Source: an uncultured Neomegalonema sp.
Lineage (GTDB): Bacteria; Pseudomonadota; Alphaproteobacteria; Rhodobacterales; Rhodobacteraceae
Direction: 5' to 3'
NCBI GenBank assembly: GCA_937944035.1
Contig: CALDZQ010000260.1
Location: forward strand, 1 to 6,158
DNA: 6,158 nt
The position numbers and the translations under genes were made by a program. The notes beneath the pieces were generated by a model that was not told where the DNA came from, searched no databases, and worked only from the letters and a program-made list of their open reading frames with translations. The stretch's first letter is position 1, and each line of letters begins with the position of its first letter. Below, piece after piece: positions 4,625 through 6,158 of the stretch.

Positions 4625-6079
4625 CTATCGATGCGCCGTGCGGTCACTGACCATCACCCTGAACGCCTCTGAAATTCTGTCGAGATTGGGTCGCGTATAG
4701 GGGAATGCAGCTGCGTGGTCGAAATTGTGCCGCATGGAGGCATTGGCCTCGAATACAAAGACGCTTCCATCCTCGCAGAGCGTGAAATCGATGCCGAAAT
4801 AGTCGAGATCAACGATCTCGGCAATTCGCTTCAGTACCATGCAAGCAGGCGCTCCAAGTGCCGTTTCGGGATCGGCGATAAAGGCGCGTTCCGCCTGCTG
4901 TGTCCATTCGCGGTTTGCCATCACGCTGTACCGGTCGCCCGAATGCACGGACCAGCCGTCATGGTGCAGATTGGCGACCGGATACATCTGGCCGTCGATA
5001 AAAAACACCCGTGCCTTGTGGAACAATCCATCCGCGCGCTGCATGTCGTGGAACTGGATCGCGTAATGCTCTGCCCCGTCTCCGGCCTCGAAATACCGCT
5101 CCATATCGGCCTCGGATCGCGCCAGAACCGTATCGTCACCTGTCTGCGAGCCGGTTTTGCGCAGGATGATCGGCAGGACAAAGCCCAGCCCGAAAACCTC
5201 CCGCACAGCCTCTGCCGGATCGCCGTCACGCCAGCGCAGTCGCTCCGTCTTCGCGATTTGTAAGCCGGGGATCGCGCCGAGCCGCGCCGCATTGCGGTCG
5301 CGCGTTGTCTGCAACACCTGTCGCGGATCGTTGATGACCGGCAGATTCGGGTTGCGGTCGAGCAGCAGCGCGAGGTCCAGCAGCGCGCCGCGCTCCCGAT
5401 CCGGGTCGCTGATCGTGTTGAGCACGATCCCGGTATCGGCTGGCAGGGTCAATCCCAGTGTGTTGCCGCCAAGGATGTTGAGGATCGAACAGCGCCATGC
5501 ACCCAGATCGATCAGATGATCGGGTGAGAAATGCCCGCCATGCACCGCACTCGCATAGCTGCCATCGGGATAACGGATGATATGAAACGCCGAGTTCTCG
5601 TATCCCAGAACCCGCAGTATACCGGGTGTGTCGGGATCGGATGCTGCGCCGCCCAGCAGTGGATGACCACCGACGCCTCGCTCCAGCGCCGCGCGGGCCG
5701 GTCCATACTCGCCCCGGTGATAGAGCAGGCTCGACAGGCCGACGAGCGCATCGAAAGCATCGGGATCACGTTCGAGGCTGGCCGCAAACAGCACTTCCGC
5801 CCGCGTGAAATCCCCCGATTTTAGCAACCGTCGTCCATACTGCTGCAAAGCGTCCGCCCCGGCCCCGTCCAGCAGACAGGCCTGCGCCGTTTCCTCCAAT
5901 GCCGCTTCCGGATCGCCGCGCGTTTCGAGCAGATGGGCCGCATAAAGCCGCGCCTCGACCTCGTGTGGAAACAGTCGGCAATAGGAGAGCGAAGCGTCGT
6001 CCGACTCCCGGCGCGCAAGTTCGATAGGGTCAAATTTCGGAGAGGAATCGGTCATTCGGCTCGATGATGTATGTGCCAT
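4625..6079 (-). CDS. TPR-repeat protein fused to an ATP-grasp (RimK-like) domain
   Basis: A 484-residue protein with two parts. Residues about 40-136 form roughly three tetratricopeptide-like helical pairs (for example G-D-P-E-A-A-L, S-G-D-F-T-R-A and R-G-E-Y-G-P-A-R-A turn segments), normally a protein-protein interaction surface. Residues about 215-450 look like an ATP-grasp fold: V-I-N-D-P at 248-252, T-T-R-D-R-N at 258-263, an ATP-contacting Lys308 in L-R-K-T-G, and the metal-binding end G-I-D-F (Asp431) with F-E-A-N (Glu444, Asn446). ATP-grasp enzymes join a carboxylate to an amine or thiol through an acyl-phosphate; the key residues appear intact, so activity is likely but the substrate is unknown. 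There is no signal peptide or membrane segment. The first ATG has AGGGG 4 bases upstream; a second ATG at residue 9 (6055) is an alternative start. It may be in an operon with a gene ending at 6108. Confidence 0.85.
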   Translation of the reverse strand: MAHTSSSRMTDSSPKFDPIELARRESDDASLSYCRLFPHEVEARLYAAHLLETRGDPEAALEETAQACLLDGAGADALQQYGRRLLKSGDFTRAEVLFAASLERDPDAFDALVGLSSLLYHRGEYGPARAALERGVGGHPLLGGAASDPDTPGILRVLGYENSAFHIIRYPDGSYASAVHGGHFSPDHLIDLGAWRCSILNILGGNTLGLTLPADTGIVLNTISDPDRERGALLDLALLLDRNPNLPVINDPRQVLQTTRDRNAARLGAIPGLQIAKTERLRWRDGDPAEAVREVFGLGFVLPIILRKTGSQTGDDTVLARSEADMERYFEAGDGAEHYAIQFHDMQRADGLFHKARVFFIDGQMYPVANLHHDGWSVHSGDRYSVMANREWTQQAERAFIADPETALGAPACMVLKRIAEIVDLDYFGIDFTLCEDGSVFVFEANASMRHNFDHAAAFPYTRPNLDRISEAFRVMVSDRTAHR

Positions 6080-6107
6080 GTGACCCCTGAAGTTTGCAGC
6101 CGCTACA

Positions 6108-6158
6108 TTACCGAAAGATGAACGCCACCCCGGTGAGGGCGGCGTCCATCGTCAGACG
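6108..6158 (-). CDS. Possible C-terminal tail of a gene entering from the right edge
   Basis: One minus-strand frame is open from the right edge and ends at TAA (6110-6108), reading RLTMDAALTGVAFIFR. The alternating hydrophobic pattern ending in aromatic residues recalls the last strand of an outer-membrane barrel, but sixteen residues are too few to call a family. If real, the gene lies 28 bases upstream of the TPR-ATP-grasp gene on the same strand and would probably share its transcript. An imperfect inverted repeat at 6122-6145 overlaps this tail. Confidence 0.3.
   Translation of the reverse strand, partial: RLTMDAALTGVAFIFR

Noticed and set aside
4584..4628. Possible bidirectional terminator between the convergent hydrolase and ATP-grasp genes (TTTCT-TAT-AGAAA at 4606-4618 and CGATAG/CTATCG arms)
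   Set aside because: The inner stem is only five AU-rich pairs and the outer arms six pairs far apart; there is no GC-rich stem with a T tract on either strand.
4715..5263. A 182-codon plus-strand open frame opposite the TPR-ATP-grasp gene
   Set aside because: Antisense shadow; the opposite strand carries the conserved ATP-grasp residues across the same bases.

Overview
The window looks like a chromosomal stretch from an alphaproteobacterium, most likely a member of the Rhodobacteraceae or a close relative. The evidence is moderately high GC in coding regions, strong AAGGAG-type ribosome sites, a Tat-type signal on a solute-binding protein, and the protein flavours seen. The species assignment is inference; no rRNA or marker gene is present.

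Layout. (1) Bases 1-68, minus strand: the first 22 codons of a gene that runs off the left edge. It resembles the FAD-binding (CoxM/XdhA-like) subunit of a molybdenum hydroxylase and has its own good promoter at 98-127. (2) 166-1149, minus: a dipeptidase-like protein of peptidase family M19 that lacks several of the usual zinc ligands. (3) 1340-2878, plus, divergent from the previous gene: an exported family-5 (DppA/OppA-like) solute-binding protein, closed by a strong intrinsic terminator at 2908-2938. No permease or ATPase gene follows it. The 190-base divergent gap holds two inverted repeats that may be operators or leader hairpins. (4) 2959-3207, minus: a small four-cysteine, zinc-ribbon-like protein of unknown role. 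(5) 3208-3710: a 503-base intergenic region with a 30-base hairpin bounded by 7-base direct repeats, a run of three adjacent stem-loops, and an AT-rich segment before the next gene. (6) 3711-4589, plus: an alpha/beta hydrolase of the hormone-sensitive-lipase type with an intact catalytic triad. (7) 4625-6079, minus, convergent with the hydrolase: a fusion of TPR repeats with an ATP-grasp ligase-like domain. (8) 6108-6158, minus: a possible C-terminal tail of a further gene just upstream of the ATP-grasp gene.

How they may work together. The divergent dipeptidase-like and solute-binding genes are a plausible functional pair: capture of a peptide, amide or N-modified amino compound in the periplasm and its processing in the cytoplasm. 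The adjacent molybdenum hydroxylase points to catabolism of a small nitrogenous compound. This is inference from gene order. The remaining genes look like independent units. I see no CRISPR array, transposase, phage gene, toxin-antitoxin pair or clear new multi-gene system. The more unusual items are the ligand-poor M19 protein, the TPR-ATP-grasp fusion and the structured intergenic region.
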